Shown in pieces: positions 31,929 through 42,814 of a DNA stretch of 64,000 nucleotides (positions within the stretch are counted from its first letter, which is position 1; every line of letters starts with the position of its first letter). Source of the DNA: JANQPX01 sp965204405 (lineage in GTDB: Bacteria; Pseudomonadota; Alphaproteobacteria; Geminicoccales; Geminicoccaceae); the NCBI GenBank assembly GCA_965204405.1, contig CBDBEN010000003.1:186001-250000 (forward strand). Direction: 5' to 3'. The notes beneath the pieces are model-generated. The model worked only from the letters and a program-made list of their open reading frames with translations, ran no database searches and was not told where the DNA came from. A program made the position numbers and the translations under genes.

Positions 31929-32459
31929 CTACAGGCGCTCGACCTGCGAATATTCCAGCTCGACCGGCGTCGCCCGGCCGAAGATCGAAACGGACACTTT
32001 GAGCCGTCCTTTGTGCTCGTCGACTTCCTCGACCGTGCCGTTAAAGGAGCTGAACGGACCATCAACGACGCGAACCTGATCTCCGGAAAGAAACGTGATC
32101 AGCGGACGCGGATGCTCCGTGCCTTCCTGCATCTGATTCTGAATGCGGTCGGCTTCTTCCTCCGTGATCGGCGCAGGCTTGCCGTTCGGCCCGAGGAAGC
32201 CCGTGACCTTGGCGGTGTTCCGGACCAAATGCCAAGTCTCGTCATTGAGGTCCATCTTCACCAGCACATAGCCTGGGAAGAACTTGCGCTCTGCATTGAC
32301 CTTCTTGCCGCGCTTGACCTCGACCAACTCTTCGGTCGGAACCAGCACCTCCTCGAACATATCCTCCAGCCCTTGCTGGAGTGCCTGTTCCTTGATCGAC
32401 GCCGCCACCTTCTTTTCGAAGTTGGAGTAGACGTGAATGATGTACCAACGGGCCGTCAT
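31929..32459 (-). CDS. nusG: Transcription termination/antitermination protein NusG
   Basis: A 176-residue NusG. The NGN domain begins ARWYIIHVYSNFEKKVA and contains FFPGYVLVKMDL; the KOW domain near the C terminus has GDQVRVVDGPFSSFNG. It couples RNA polymerase to the ribosome or Rho. The reading frame is open far upstream but the conserved start is the ATG at 32459 with GGTGA upstream. secE ends 29 bases before it. Confidence 0.97.
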   Translation of the reverse strand: MTARWYIIHVYSNFEKKVAASIKEQALQQGLEDMFEEVLVPTEELVEVKRGKKVNAERKFFPGYVLVKMDLNDETWHLVRNTAKVTGFLGPNGKPAPITEEEADRIQNQMQEGTEHPRPLITFLSGDQVRVVDGPFSSFNGTVEEVDEHKGRLKVSVSIFGRATPVELEYSQVERL

Positions 32460-32488
32460 CTCGTCACCAATTCCATTCTGTCTTTTGT

Positions 32489-32686
32489 CTAACCGCCAAT
32501 ACCTAGAATCAATTGAATGACCCAGGCGATCACCTGGTCGACCGAGAAAAAGAACAGCGCCGCCAAAATCGCCATGACGAACACCATGGCGGTCGTGGTG
32601 ATCAATTCCTTTCGGGTCGGCCAAGTCACCTTGGCCATTTCCTGACGTACTTCGCGAACGAATTGCGCCGGCGATACTTTCGCCAT
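32489..32686 (-). CDS. secE: Preprotein translocase subunit SecE
   Basis: A 65-residue single-span SecE: amphipathic N-terminal helix with the conserved EMAKVTWPTRKEL motif and one C-terminal transmembrane helix (about residues 30-62). It clamps SecY in the translocon. It sits between tRNA-Trp and nusG, the standard bacterial arrangement. Confidence 0.97.
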   Translation of the reverse strand: MAKVSPAQFVREVRQEMAKVTWPTRKELITTTAMVFVMAILAALFFFSVDQVIAWVIQLILGIGG

Positions 32687-32726
32687 GAGATCTACCTAGT
32701 CTTTTCCTGATCGAACCCTGGCATCC

Positions 32727-32802
32727 TGGCAGGAGTGGAGGGACTCGAACCCCCAACCCCCGGTTTTGGAGACCGGTGCTCTACCAATTGAGCTACACTC
32801 CT
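32727..32802 (-). tRNA. tRNA-Trp (CCA)
   Basis: A 76-base cloverleaf on the minus strand: acceptor AGGAGTG pairs with CACTCCT, D-arm TAGCTCAATTGGTAGAGCA, anticodon loop CTCCAAA (CCA, tryptophan), T-arm GGGTTCGAGTCC, discriminator G and encoded 3' CCA. It lies between tuf and secE. Confidence 0.97.
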
Positions 32803-32901
32803 ACTGGCTTCGCCAGTCGGGTTAACAAGCCGTCGAACCTGGCCACAAAAAGAGGCACGCCGTGGGCGTCTCCGCCAACAGCGTGCTTTAGCTACGACGT
32901 T

Positions 32902-32926
32902 TCAGGCCCCGCCGCAAGGGGCCTGA
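32902..32926 (-). other. Stem-loop in the tuf to tRNA-Trp spacer
   Basis: TCAGGCCCC and GGGGCCTGA form a 9-bp stem with a seven-base loop, extended by GACG/CGTC across a two-base bulge. It lies 24 bases after tuf on the minus strand and has no T run, so an RNA processing or partial-termination role is more likely than a full terminator. Confidence 0.5.
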
Positions 32927-32949
32927 CGTCAATTATGTTGGAAACTGGC

Positions 32950-34143
32950 CTATTCGACGATTTTGGCGACGACGCCTGCGCCGACGGTGCGGCCGCCTTC
33001 GCGGATGGCGAAGCGCACGCCTTCTTCCATCGCGATCGGGCAGATCAGGTTCACCACCATCGTGATGTTGTCGCCGGGCATCACCATCTCCGTGCCCTCA
33101 GGCAGTTCGATCGTCCCGGTCACGTCCGTCGTGCGGAAAAAGAACTGCGGGCGGTAGTTCGAGAAAAACGGCGTATGACGGCCGCCCTCTTCCTTCGTCA
33201 GCACATAGGTCTCGGCATTGAACTTGGTGTGCGGCGTGATCGAGCCGGGCTTGCACAGCACCTGGCCCCGCTCCACCTCGTCACGCTTGGTGCCGCGAAG
33301 CAGCACGCCCACATTGTCGCCGGGCTCGCCGCGGTCAAGCAGCTTCCTGAACATCTCGACGCCGGTGCAGGTGGTCTTCTGGGTGTCGCGGATGCCGACG
33401 ATCTCGATCTCGTCGCCCACATTCACGATCCCGCGCTCCACACGGCCCGTCACCACCGTGCCGCGGCCGGAAATCGAGAAAACATCCTCGATCGGCATCA
33501 GGAACGGCAGATCCTTCGGGCGCTCAGGCTGCGGGATATACTCGTCCACCGCCGCCATCAGCTCCATGATCGACTTCTTGCCGATCGTGTCGTCGTCCTT
33601 GCCTTCGAGCGCCGACAAGGCCGAGCCCTTGATGATGGGAATGTCGTCGCCAGGGAACTCATAGGAGGAGAGCAGCTCGCGCACCTCAAGCTCCACCAGC
33701 TCCAAAAGCTCCTCGTCGTCCACCTGGTCGACCTTGTTCAGGTAAACCACGATCGCCGGCACGCCGACCTGACGCGCAAGCAGAATATGCTCGCGGGTCT
33801 GCGGCATCGGGCCGTCGGCCGCCGACACCACCAAAATCGCGCCGTCCATCTGGGCAGCACCCGTGATCATGTTCTTCACGTAGTCGGCATGGCCCGGGCA
33901 GTCGACATGGGCATAATGGCGGTTCTCGGTCTCGTACTCGACATGGGCGGTATTGATCGTAATCCCGCGCGCCTTCTCCTCAGGCGCCTTGTCGATCGAA
34001 TCATACGCCGAAAACTCGGCGCCGCCCGCCTCAGCCAAAACCTTCGTAATCGCCGCCGTCAAAGTCGTCTTGCCATGGTCAACGTGACCAACAGTACCAA
34101 CATTCGCATGCGGCTTGTTACGCTCAAACTTCGCCTTACCCAT
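32950..34143 (-). CDS. tuf: Elongation factor Tu
   Basis: A 397-residue EF-Tu, full length. GTPase motifs GHVDHGKT, DCPGH and NKVD are present, along with effector segment ARGITINTAHVEYE and the domain III ending VGAGVVAKIVE. Codon choice is visibly more biased to C- and G-ending codons than in the neighbours, as expected for a very highly expressed gene. It lies between tRNA-Gly and tRNA-Trp. Many alphaproteobacteria carry a second copy near rpsL/fusA, outside this window. Confidence 0.99.
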   Translation of the reverse strand: MGKAKFERNKPHANVGTVGHVDHGKTTLTAAITKVLAEAGGAEFSAYDSIDKAPEEKARGITINTAHVEYETENRHYAHVDCPGHADYVKNMITGAAQMDGAILVVSAADGPMPQTREHILLARQVGVPAIVVYLNKVDQVDDEELLELVELEVRELLSSYEFPGDDIPIIKGSALSALEGKDDDTIGKKSIMELMAAVDEYIPQPERPKDLPFLMPIEDVFSISGRGTVVTGRVERGIVNVGDEIEIVGIRDTQKTTCTGVEMFRKLLDRGEPGDNVGVLLRGTKRDEVERGQVLCKPGSITPHTKFNAETYVLTKEEGGRHTPFFSNYRPQFFFRTTDVTGTIELPEGTEMVMPGDNITMVVNLICPIAMEEGVRFAIREGGRTVGAGVVAKIVE

Positions 34144-34203
34144 TTCTTATGATCCTCGACGACAGCCCTCTTCGACCACCTGACGGGCGCCAGTTTCTGG
34201 AGT

Positions 34204-34277
<74 letters not shown>

Positions 34278-34426
34278 ATGATGTACCTCGTTCCTCTTTG
34301 CAATCTTGAAACGCCTGGGCGCTCCGTCTTGCTTTATCAACCTGCTCATGTCGTTATCGGCGGATCCTTGTCAACCCTAAAGCTTGGCTGAGCCTGGATC
34401 TACCGCCGACCGGGCCTGCAAGAACA

Positions 34427-34512
34427 TGGTGGAGGGGGTAGGATTCGAACCTACGTACGCGTACGCGGGCAGATTTACAGTCTGCTGCCTTTAACCACTC
34501 GGCCACCCCTCC
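34427..34512 (-). tRNA. tRNA-Tyr (GTA)
   Basis: An 86-base class II tRNA: acceptor GGAGGGG/CCCCTCC, anticodon loop CTGTAAA (GTA, tyrosine), long variable arm CCCGCGTACGCGTACG region, T-arm with GGTTCGAATCC and encoded 3' CCA. It is the first gene after the promoter at 34558-34586. Confidence 0.96.
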
Positions 34513-34557
34513 CTCGTCCTTGCCAAAATCATGCCCGGAAGGGAAAAGAACGCAGCG

Positions 34558-34586
34558 ATCTATCGATAAAGACCACCCTTTGTCAA
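34558..34586 (-). promoter_or_regulatory. Sigma-70-type promoter for tRNA-Tyr/tRNA-Gly/tuf
   Basis: On the minus strand a perfect TTGACA (34586-34581) is followed by a 17-base spacer and ATAGAT (34563-34558) as the -10 element. It ends about 45 bases before the tRNA-Tyr 5' end. This is the best housekeeping promoter match in the window and fits a stable-RNA/tuf operon. Confidence 0.75.
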
Positions 34587-34624
34587 TAAGAGTGTCCCTT
34601 AACATCTTAGGATTTCGAAAAATC

Positions 34625-35578
34625 ATGCCCAGTCAACCGTCTGGCGGCCGATCTGCCCGAGGCAAATCCCGGCCATCATCGAAACGAAGAGCCGCAGGCG
34701 GCAGTCCAGCGCGCTCATCAAAGAAACAGTTCAGCAGGCCTCTCCCTGATAGCAACCAGACGCGAACACCCCTGCGTAAACCGACCACAAGCGGCGGCAG
34801 GCTTTGGCTCTACGGACGCCATGCCGTGGAAGCGGCCCTCAAGAATCCGAGGCGCACCTGCCACTTTCTTCTCGCGACCGAGGAGGCGCTGGAGCGGCTG
34901 GATCCAAAAGCCCGCAGCCGCGCTCCCGACATTCGCCGGATCGACCGCTCTGATCTCGACGACAAGCTCGGCGAGCATGTCGTCCACCAGGGCCTGGCGC
35001 TCGCCGTTGCCCCCCTTCCCCAGCTCTCCCTCGAAAAAGTGGCCGGGGCCGGGACGCCGGCCGGCGTTGACTTGCCGGAGGCGGCCGAGGCAGGCACGGA
35101 TCCAAGTCAAGCAGGTGGCGCTGCCACCGCCACAACCATCTTGGTGTTGGATCGGATCAATGACCCGCACAATCTCGGGGCAATTTTGCGCTCGGCTGTG
35201 GCCTTTGGCGCTCAAGCAGTAATTGTGCCTCACCGGCAAAGCGCCGAACTCGGCGGCGCCACCGCCAAAGCCGCTTCCGGCGCACTCGACATGATTCCGA
35301 TTGTCGAGGTCACCAATCTCGCACGCAGCCTCGAAACCCTGAAAGACCTGGGCTACTGGCGCGCAGGGCTTGATGGTCGAGCCCCGCAAACGATCGAAGA
35401 CGCGCCAAAATTCGAAAAACTCGCCCTCGTGCTCGGCGCCGAGGCCAGCGGCATCCGCCGCCTTGTCGCCGAACATTGCGATCTGACGATCAAACTGCCG
35501 ATACAGGAGGAGATGGAAAGCCTGAACGTCTCCGTCGCCTGCGGCATCGCGCTTTATGCGCTCACCAGAAAAGGCTGA
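34625..35578 (+). CDS. rlmB: 23S rRNA (guanosine-2'-O-)-methyltransferase RlmB (TrmH/SpoU family)
   Basis: A 317-residue SPOUT methyltransferase. A basic, disordered N-terminal tail of about 55 residues (R, K, S, P-rich) precedes the substrate-binding domain (WLYGRHAVEAAL) and the C-terminal knot domain with LDRINDPHNLGAILRSA, ASGALD, LGAEASGIRR and IQEEMESLNVSVACGIAL. It methylates G2251 of 23S rRNA in E. coli. I chose ATG 34625 because the upstream frame (ATG 34520) overlaps the promoter of the divergent tRNA unit. An inserted Gly/Ala-rich loop (about 160-180) is longer than usual. Confidence 0.9.
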   Translation: MPSQPSGGRSARGKSRPSSKRRAAGGSPARSSKKQFSRPLPDSNQTRTPLRKPTTSGGRLWLYGRHAVEAALKNPRRTCHFLLATEEALERLDPKARSRAPDIRRIDRSDLDDKLGEHVVHQGLALAVAPLPQLSLEKVAGAGTPAGVDLPEAAEAGTDPSQAGGAATATTILVLDRINDPHNLGAILRSAVAFGAQAVIVPHRQSAELGGATAKAASGALDMIPIVEVTNLARSLETLKDLGYWRAGLDGRAPQTIEDAPKFEKLALVLGAEASGIRRLVAEHCDLTIKLPIQEEMESLNVSVACGIALYALTRKG

Positions 35579-35608
35579 GTGCCTGGCGAGAATGCCTGGC
35601 ACTCAGCC
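35573..35608. terminator. Inverted repeat between rlmB and the lipoprotein gene
   Basis: GGCTGAGTGCC (35573-35583) and GGCACTCAGCC (35598-35608) form an 11-bp stem with a further GGC/GCC pairing in the loop. The rlmB stop codon lies inside the left arm. The site is between convergent genes and has no T run, so it may slow or end transcription from either side. Confidence 0.45.
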
Positions 35609-35643
35609 CAGAACTCAACACTCAAAAACGCCGATGCTGCCGG

Positions 35644-36240
35644 CTATTTGTACTGCTGGCGACCAGTCGAGCTGAAATAGTCGGCGACATATTTGCCTTT
35701 GGTCGGCTCGCCTTCATACTCGATCAGCTTACCGATATCCTCTAGAACCTCATCGGTCTGATAAACGTCCTTTTGGGCGGCCGGAATACTCGCTCTATCC
35801 TGATAGAAGGAAACATCCAGGATCGCCTGATAGCGCTCGACCGTCGAGCGGATCTGGTCGTCATCGTTCTTGTTGTTGAAGCCGCCTGATCCGCCGTAGC
35901 CATCCTCAAGGCCGAGATCGACCCGCTGGGTCGGCCGCGAGCGCAGATCGCCATAACGCTCGATCCGCTGGGTCTGATCATTGACCGCCAGATATTGGAA
36001 ACCTTCTTGATTAGCCAGCTGTGCCGCCCGGAACAGCACATACTGATGCGCTGTCTCCCGCCTAGTCTTGTGATTGCCAGCAAAAACCACCTGGTAGCGC
36101 TCAGGCCCGATTTGACGCTCGGCATAGCCGTAGCCATTGCTGGCAGGGCTGTAATAGGTCTGCTGCGCACATCCAATCAGCCCACCGAAGCAAAGTGCCA
36201 GTACCATCGATGACTTGAAGCCAGCAAAACGCTTGCTCAT
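35644..36240 (-). CDS. CC0125/CC1285 family lipoprotein
   Basis: A 198-residue predicted lipoprotein. The signal ends in a lipobox LIGC (cysteine about residue 24), followed by a glycine/tyrosine-rich stretch. The core YQVVFAGNHKTRRETAHQY followed by LFRAAQLANQEGF matches the small alphaproteobacterial lipoprotein family first noted as CC0125/CC1285 in Caulobacter; its role is unknown. Start ATG 36240 has GGGAG eight bases upstream; an ATG two codons earlier is too close to that site. The frame is open further upstream. It diverges from scpA. Confidence 0.8.
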   Translation of the reverse strand: MSKRFAGFKSSMVLALCFGGLIGCAQQTYYSPASNGYGYAERQIGPERYQVVFAGNHKTRRETAHQYVLFRAAQLANQEGFQYLAVNDQTQRIERYGDLRSRPTQRVDLGLEDGYGGSGGFNNKNDDDQIRSTVERYQAILDVSFYQDRASIPAAQKDVYQTDEVLEDIGKLIEYEGEPTKGKYVADYFSSTGRQQYK

Positions 36241-36542
36241 AACCATCACTCCCACCTCGATTGTTTCCTCTAGGCGCGCTGTATAACACAAGCATTTGAT
36301 TTTGTTAAGAAAGCCTGCCACGAACGCCTTCTCTCCTTGCCGTTGACAGCAAAGGTGAAGATGCCGGAGCCTAACGGATCCGCGTAGACATCCCTATGAA
36401 CCGCTACTTATAGCTCCTCCAATGGCCGGTACCATGATCTCGATCAAATCGATTGTTTGGAATTTGACCACTCGTTAACCATTCTATCATAATGATGCAG
36501 TGCAGCACGGGACGGTCCCGGGCAGGAGCAAGGTGCTTCGTC
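36241..36542. promoter_or_regulatory. Divergent spacer before scpA
   Basis: About 300 bases between the lipoprotein gene and the methylmalonyl-CoA mutase gene. It is moderately AT-rich and must hold both promoters. I see nothing further that I can name. Confidence 0.3.
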
Positions 36543-38699
36543 ATGGCAAGTTCAGAAAAACCCGGTCTCAGTGCCTGGCAGTCGCTGGCCGACAAGGAAT
36601 CCGGCGGCAAAGAACTCGGCTGGGACACGCCCGAGGGCATTGCCGTCAAGCCGCTCTATACTGCCGACGATCTTGCCGGCCTTGAGACCATGGACACCAT
36701 GCCGGGGATTTCTCCCTATTTGCGCGGTCCGAGAGCAACAATGTATGCAGGCCGGCCCTGGACAATCCGGCAATATGCGGGATTTTCTACGGCCGAAGAA
36801 TCCAACGCTTTCTATCAGCGCAATCTGGCCGCTGGACAGATGGGCCTCTCCGTCGCCTTCGATCTCGCCACCCATCGCGGCTATGACAGCGACCACCCGC
36901 GGGTCGCGGGCGATGTTGGCAAGGCAGGGGTCGCAATTGACAGCGTCTTGGACATGAAAATCTTGTTCGACCAAATCCCGCTGGATCAGGTCAGCGTTTC
37001 GATGACCATGAATGGCGGCGTGTTGCCGGTGATGGCGTTCTACATCGTCGCTGCGGAGGAGCAGGGTGTTTCTGCAGATCAACTCTCCGGGACCATCCAG
37101 AACGACATTCTCAAAGAGTTCATGGTGCGCAACACCTATATCTATCCGCCTGCTCCTTCCATGCGCATCGTTGCCGATATCATTGGCTATGCCGCAGAGC
37201 ACATGCCGAAATTCAACCCGGTCTCAATTTCCGGCTATCACATGCAGGAGGCAGGCGCGACCTGCGTCCAGGAACTCGCTTTCACCCTCGCTGACGGTCT
37301 GGAATATGCGCGTGCAGCGGTCAATGCCGGCCTGCCGATCGACAGATTTGCCCCTCGCCTTTCCTTCTTTTTTTGCATCGGCATGAATTTCTTCATGGAG
37401 GTTGCGAAACTTAGGGCCGCGCGCTTTCTCTGGGCCAAACTGGTCGAAAAAGAATTCGCCCCGAAGGATCCGCGCTCCCTCATGCTGCGTACCCACTGCC
37501 AGACTAGCGGAGTCTCGCTTCAAGCGCAGGATGTCTACAACAATGTCATCCGCACCACCATCGAGGCGATGGCCGCTGTCCTGGGCGGCACCCAATCGCT
37601 GCACACCAACGCCTTTGACGAGGCCTTGGCACTGCCGACCGACATGTCCGCGCGCATCGCCCGCAACACCCAGCTCATCCTCGCCGAAGAAAGCGGCATC
37701 CGCCACGTGGTAGACCCGCTCGGCGGCAGCTATTACGTCGAGCACTTGACGGCGAGCTTAGTAAACGAGGCGGAAAAGCTGATCGACGAAGTCGAAAGCC
37801 TCGGCGGCATGACGAAAGCGATCGAAGCCGGAATGCCAAAGGCCCGAATCGAGGCAGCCTCCGCCCTTCGCCAGGCCCGCCTCGACAAGGGAGAGGAGGT
37901 TCTGGTCGGGGTCAACAAATATCAGCCGCCCGAAGAAGCCCCCATCGACGTCCTCAACATCGACACCACAGCCGTCCGGCAAGCCCAGGTCGAACGGCTG
38001 GAAGCTCTCCGGAATGAGCGGAATTCCGAAGCCTGCCAGACTGCCCTTGCCAGGCTTTCCGAAGGCGCTGGGGACGGCGGCAATCTCCTCGCCCTTGCCA
38101 TTGACTGCGCGCGAGCTCGCGCCACGCTTGGCGAGATCTCCGATGCGCTGGAGAAAAAATTCGGGCGATGGCGCGCCGAGGTTCGGTCCATTGCCGGAGT
38201 CTACGGCTCCGCTTTCACCGATGACCAAGAGTTCCAGGATATTCAGCAAGATATCGATAAGTTTGCCGAACGGGAGGGCAGGCGACCGCGCCTTCTGGTC
38301 GCCAAGCTCGGCCAAGATGGACATGACCGCGGCGCCAAGATCATCGCCACCGCCTTCGCCGATATCGGCTTCGATGTGGATATCGGCGCCCTTTTCCAAA
38401 CGCCCGAGGAAGCGGCGCGCGAGGCGATCGAGAACGACGTCCACCTGATCGGCGTCAGCTCCCACGCCGCCGGCCATCAGGTTCTGGTGCCGGCCCTGCT
38501 GAACGAACTTCGAAAAGCCGGCGCAGGTGACATCAAGGTCGTGGTAGGCGGCGTGGTTCCTCCCCAGGACTACGCAGCGCTAAGAGAAGCGGGCGTCGCC
38601 GCAATCTACCCGCCTGGCACCAACATCCCTGAAGCCGCAAGAGAAATTCTCTCCCTGATCAGTTCCCCCGCCAATGAGACGGTAGACGCGCTCGGCTGA
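36543..38699 (+). CDS. scpA: Methylmalonyl-CoA mutase
   Basis: A 718-residue adenosylcobalamin enzyme interconverting (R)-methylmalonyl-CoA and succinyl-CoA, here in single-chain form with catalytic barrel and B12 domain together. The barrel has RGPRATMYAGRPWTIRQYAG (substrate tyrosine) and SGYHMQEAGA (catalytic histidine). The B12 domain (about 580-710) has the DGHDRG cobalt-ligand motif and GVSSHAAGH. The start at 36543 has AAGG nine bases upstream. No epimerase or MeaB chaperone gene is adjacent. With the acyl-CoA genes downstream it fits propionate or odd-chain fatty-acid use. Confidence 0.96.
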   Translation: MASSEKPGLSAWQSLADKESGGKELGWDTPEGIAVKPLYTADDLAGLETMDTMPGISPYLRGPRATMYAGRPWTIRQYAGFSTAEESNAFYQRNLAAGQMGLSVAFDLATHRGYDSDHPRVAGDVGKAGVAIDSVLDMKILFDQIPLDQVSVSMTMNGGVLPVMAFYIVAAEEQGVSADQLSGTIQNDILKEFMVRNTYIYPPAPSMRIVADIIGYAAEHMPKFNPVSISGYHMQEAGATCVQELAFTLADGLEYARAAVNAGLPIDRFAPRLSFFFCIGMNFFMEVAKLRAARFLWAKLVEKEFAPKDPRSLMLRTHCQTSGVSLQAQDVYNNVIRTTIEAMAAVLGGTQSLHTNAFDEALALPTDMSARIARNTQLILAEESGIRHVVDPLGGSYYVEHLTASLVNEAEKLIDEVESLGGMTKAIEAGMPKARIEAASALRQARLDKGEEVLVGVNKYQPPEEAPIDVLNIDTTAVRQAQVERLEALRNERNSEACQTALARLSEGAGDGGNLLALAIDCARARATLGEISDALEKKFGRWRAEVRSIAGVYGSAFTDDQEFQDIQQDIDKFAEREGRRPRLLVAKLGQDGHDRGAKIIATAFADIGFDVDIGALFQTPEEAAREAIENDVHLIGVSSHAAGHQVLVPALLNELRKAGAGDIKVVVGGVVPPQDYAALREAGVAAIYPPGTNIPEAAREILSLISSPANETVDALG

Positions 38700-38922
38700 T
38701 CTCGATCAATGAAGACCTGAGCCGCCGCCCTATTTTGAAGCATGTCCTGACCTACAGCTGCTAGCTGCCCTGGTTCCCTGATCGCGGGTTCACGCGGTAG
38801 CACAGCATGACGGTTGAGTTGGCGGACCGCTTGTGGGAAGACATAAGCCCAGATGCAGCGCGTCACCGCTGATGCCAGGTGGGAGTTCAAGGGCGCTGAA
38901 AGCGCCATCCGGAGGAGACTCG

Positions 38923-40854
<1,932 letters not shown>

Positions 40855-40869
40855 CCGCCGACAATGATT

Positions 40870-40896
40870 GGGAGGGATGTGATCGGCATCCCTCCC
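40870..40896. terminator. Stem-loop after acs
   Basis: GGGAGGGATG and CATCCCTCCC form a 10-bp stem with a seven-base loop, 15 bases after the acs stop codon and 24 bases from the end of the convergent nucleosidase gene. There is no clear T run, so efficiency as an intrinsic terminator is uncertain. Confidence 0.55.
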
Positions 40897-40919
40897 GCTT
40901 CATCGCAATAAAAGGAACG

Positions 40920-41681
40920 TCAAAGAACCGGCAGGATTTGCCTCAAGACCTTCGCTGATCGTTCGGCAACTTCATGGACGAATTTGGCGAAGTCGAACCG
41001 GGAAGAAGCACCCGCCAGATCTGAGAGAGCGCGGATTTCCAGCCACGGCACACCCAGCCGCTCGGCAATCTGGGCCATCGCTCCGCCTTCCATAGCGACC
41101 GCCTTGGCATCGAACGTCTGGTGTAGCCGCGCCCGTGTCGCTTCGCAATGAATATACTGATCGCCTGCCAGAATGGTGCCATAGACCAGCTTTGCAGCTT
41201 CGCTGCCCCCGCCAGCGTCAGCCGAGAGCGGCGGCAAGGTCATACCCTCGAGCCTAGCCCCGACTCGACCTAAGAGATCCGCATCGACGGCATAGCCGAG
41301 CCTGTCCGTCGGGTTGAAAAAGGGCACATGGCCAGCCTGGTAAGTTGTAAGTTTCGTTTCCTCGATCACACCGCAATCATGCTGAATTGCGCGATCGCTG
41401 ATCACCAAGTCACCGATGCCAAGGCTCGGATCGAGGCCACCGGCGACACCACTAAAAACCAGGGTCCGGGCGGAAAAGCGCGAGGTCAGGAGTGTCGCGA
41501 CCACCGCTGTATTGACCTTGCCTATGCCGGCTTCGGCCAGCACCACTTCGCGACCATCGAGCCTGCCAAGATCGAAGGCTAGTCCACCCAACTCGGCTGT
41601 TTCCCGATGATCCAGCTCAGCCCTGAGGTCGACCCGCTCCTCGGGAATGGCGCAGATCAAGCCAATGGGCTTTTCCGACAT
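40920..41681 (-). CDS. 5'-methylthioadenosine/S-adenosylhomocysteine nucleosidase family protein
   Basis: A 253-residue member of the PNP/UDP phosphorylase fold resembling MTA/SAH nucleosidase, which removes adenine from methylthioadenosine and S-adenosylhomocysteine. Visible elements are ICAIPEE near the N terminus, EAGIGKVNTA, FSGVAGGLDPSLGIGD, VAMEGGAMAQIA (ribose-binding glutamate) and RALSDLAG with the catalytic aspartate. MEGG in place of the more usual MESA is a small departure. AAGGA lies seven bases before ATG 41681. It diverges from the VOC gene. Confidence 0.8.
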   Translation of the reverse strand: MSEKPIGLICAIPEERVDLRAELDHRETAELGGLAFDLGRLDGREVVLAEAGIGKVNTAVVATLLTSRFSARTLVFSGVAGGLDPSLGIGDLVISDRAIQHDCGVIEETKLTTYQAGHVPFFNPTDRLGYAVDADLLGRVGARLEGMTLPPLSADAGGGSEAAKLVYGTILAGDQYIHCEATRARLHQTFDAKAVAMEGGAMAQIAERLGVPWLEIRALSDLAGASSRFDFAKFVHEVAERSAKVLRQILPVL

Positions 41682-41783
41682 TCGCTGTTCCTTCTTTTTG
41701 AAAACACTTCTTTCTTGGGGTTTCATGAGATTGGTGCAAGAATTATCTTAATTGTTCATGAACAAATCGGGGAGCATCGGACT

Positions 41784-42623
41784 ATGGCGGCCAACATCGC
41801 CGGAATCGATCACGCCATTATCGGCGTACGCGACCTTGATCAGGCCAAGAGCGCCTTCGAGAAACTCGGCTTTCGGGCGACGCCGAAAGGACGGCATGTC
41901 GGCTGGGGCACCGCCAATTACTGCCTCATGTTCGAGCAGGACTATCTGGAAATTCTGGGCATTATCGACCCCAAGGCTTTTACAAACAGTCTCGACAGCT
42001 TCTTGAAAAACCGAGAAGGGCTGATGTCGGTGGCGTTGGGGACCGGCGACCCGGAAGCCACCCGCTCGTCATGGGCGGACGCGAAGCTCAAGCCCGCGAA
42101 GGTCAAGGATTTGAGCCGCCTCCTGGAGCCTGATACCGAACTTCACTTCAAAAACGTGATGCTGGACGCCAAGAAAACTGCAGGCGTGCCGCTATTCGCC
42201 TGTGCCCATTTGACACCCGATACGATGCGCCAGCCGGGCTGGACAGAACATCCGAACACAACGATCGGCATCAACGCAATCACCGTCGTTACACACGATC
42301 CTCGAGATTTCGTCGAGCCGATGAGCCGCGTCTTCGGAGAACCGAGCCTCACCGAGACCGACAACACCCTTGCCGTCCATACCGGGCACGGCGTTCTGCT
42401 GTTCGCCAACCCCGACGACCTGGATATGCTTCATCCGCAGCTTCAGTCAGACCTCGACGACGACAATGTCAGCCTCGCCGTCCTCAGCCTGCGCGTTCGC
42501 AGTCTGAGCGCTGTCGCCGATTGGCTGGATCACAGCGAGATTCCCTACAAACGCGACGTCAGCGGCGCCATCGGCGTCAGCGCGGACAATGCCCATGGCG
42601 TCATGCTGGAATTTAACGAATAG
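41784..42623 (+). CDS. VOC family protein (glyoxalase-like domain)
   Basis: A 279-residue protein with two betaalphabetabetabeta modules of the vicinal oxygen chelate fold; the start IDHAIIGVRDLDQAKSAFEKLGF is typical of the glyoxalase-like group, and the second module starts near INAITVVTHDPRDF. Metal ligands likely include H10 and an E near residue 57 (LEILG). The reaction is unknown; members include dioxygenases, glyoxalases and resistance proteins. ATG 41784 has GGGGAG upstream; a longer open frame reaches 41607, inside the divergent nucleosidase gene. Confidence 0.8.
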   Translation: MAANIAGIDHAIIGVRDLDQAKSAFEKLGFRATPKGRHVGWGTANYCLMFEQDYLEILGIIDPKAFTNSLDSFLKNREGLMSVALGTGDPEATRSSWADAKLKPAKVKDLSRLLEPDTELHFKNVMLDAKKTAGVPLFACAHLTPDTMRQPGWTEHPNTTIGINAITVVTHDPRDFVEPMSRVFGEPSLTETDNTLAVHTGHGVLLFANPDDLDMLHPQLQSDLDDDNVSLAVLSLRVRSLSAVADWLDHSEIPYKRDVSGAIGVSADNAHGVMLEFNE

Positions 42624-42814
42624 CCACGCCGAGCAGCGGATCTATTCGAGGAGCGCCGGTCGATGCTTGAAGGATCGGCGTTCTCGAAGATCTTTTCGAG
42701 ATTATCGCCATTTAGCCTGGTAAATGGTTGGGTTGACACGTTCTCCATCTTAGATAGCTTACGCAATTCTCGTCTTTGCCCATCGACGGGCGCGCCGCAT
42801 TTGGAAGCCGCACC

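Noticed and set aside
32776..34152. 458-codon open frame antisense to tuf
   Set aside because: It begins inside tRNA-Trp and lies wholly opposite the highly biased tuf gene.
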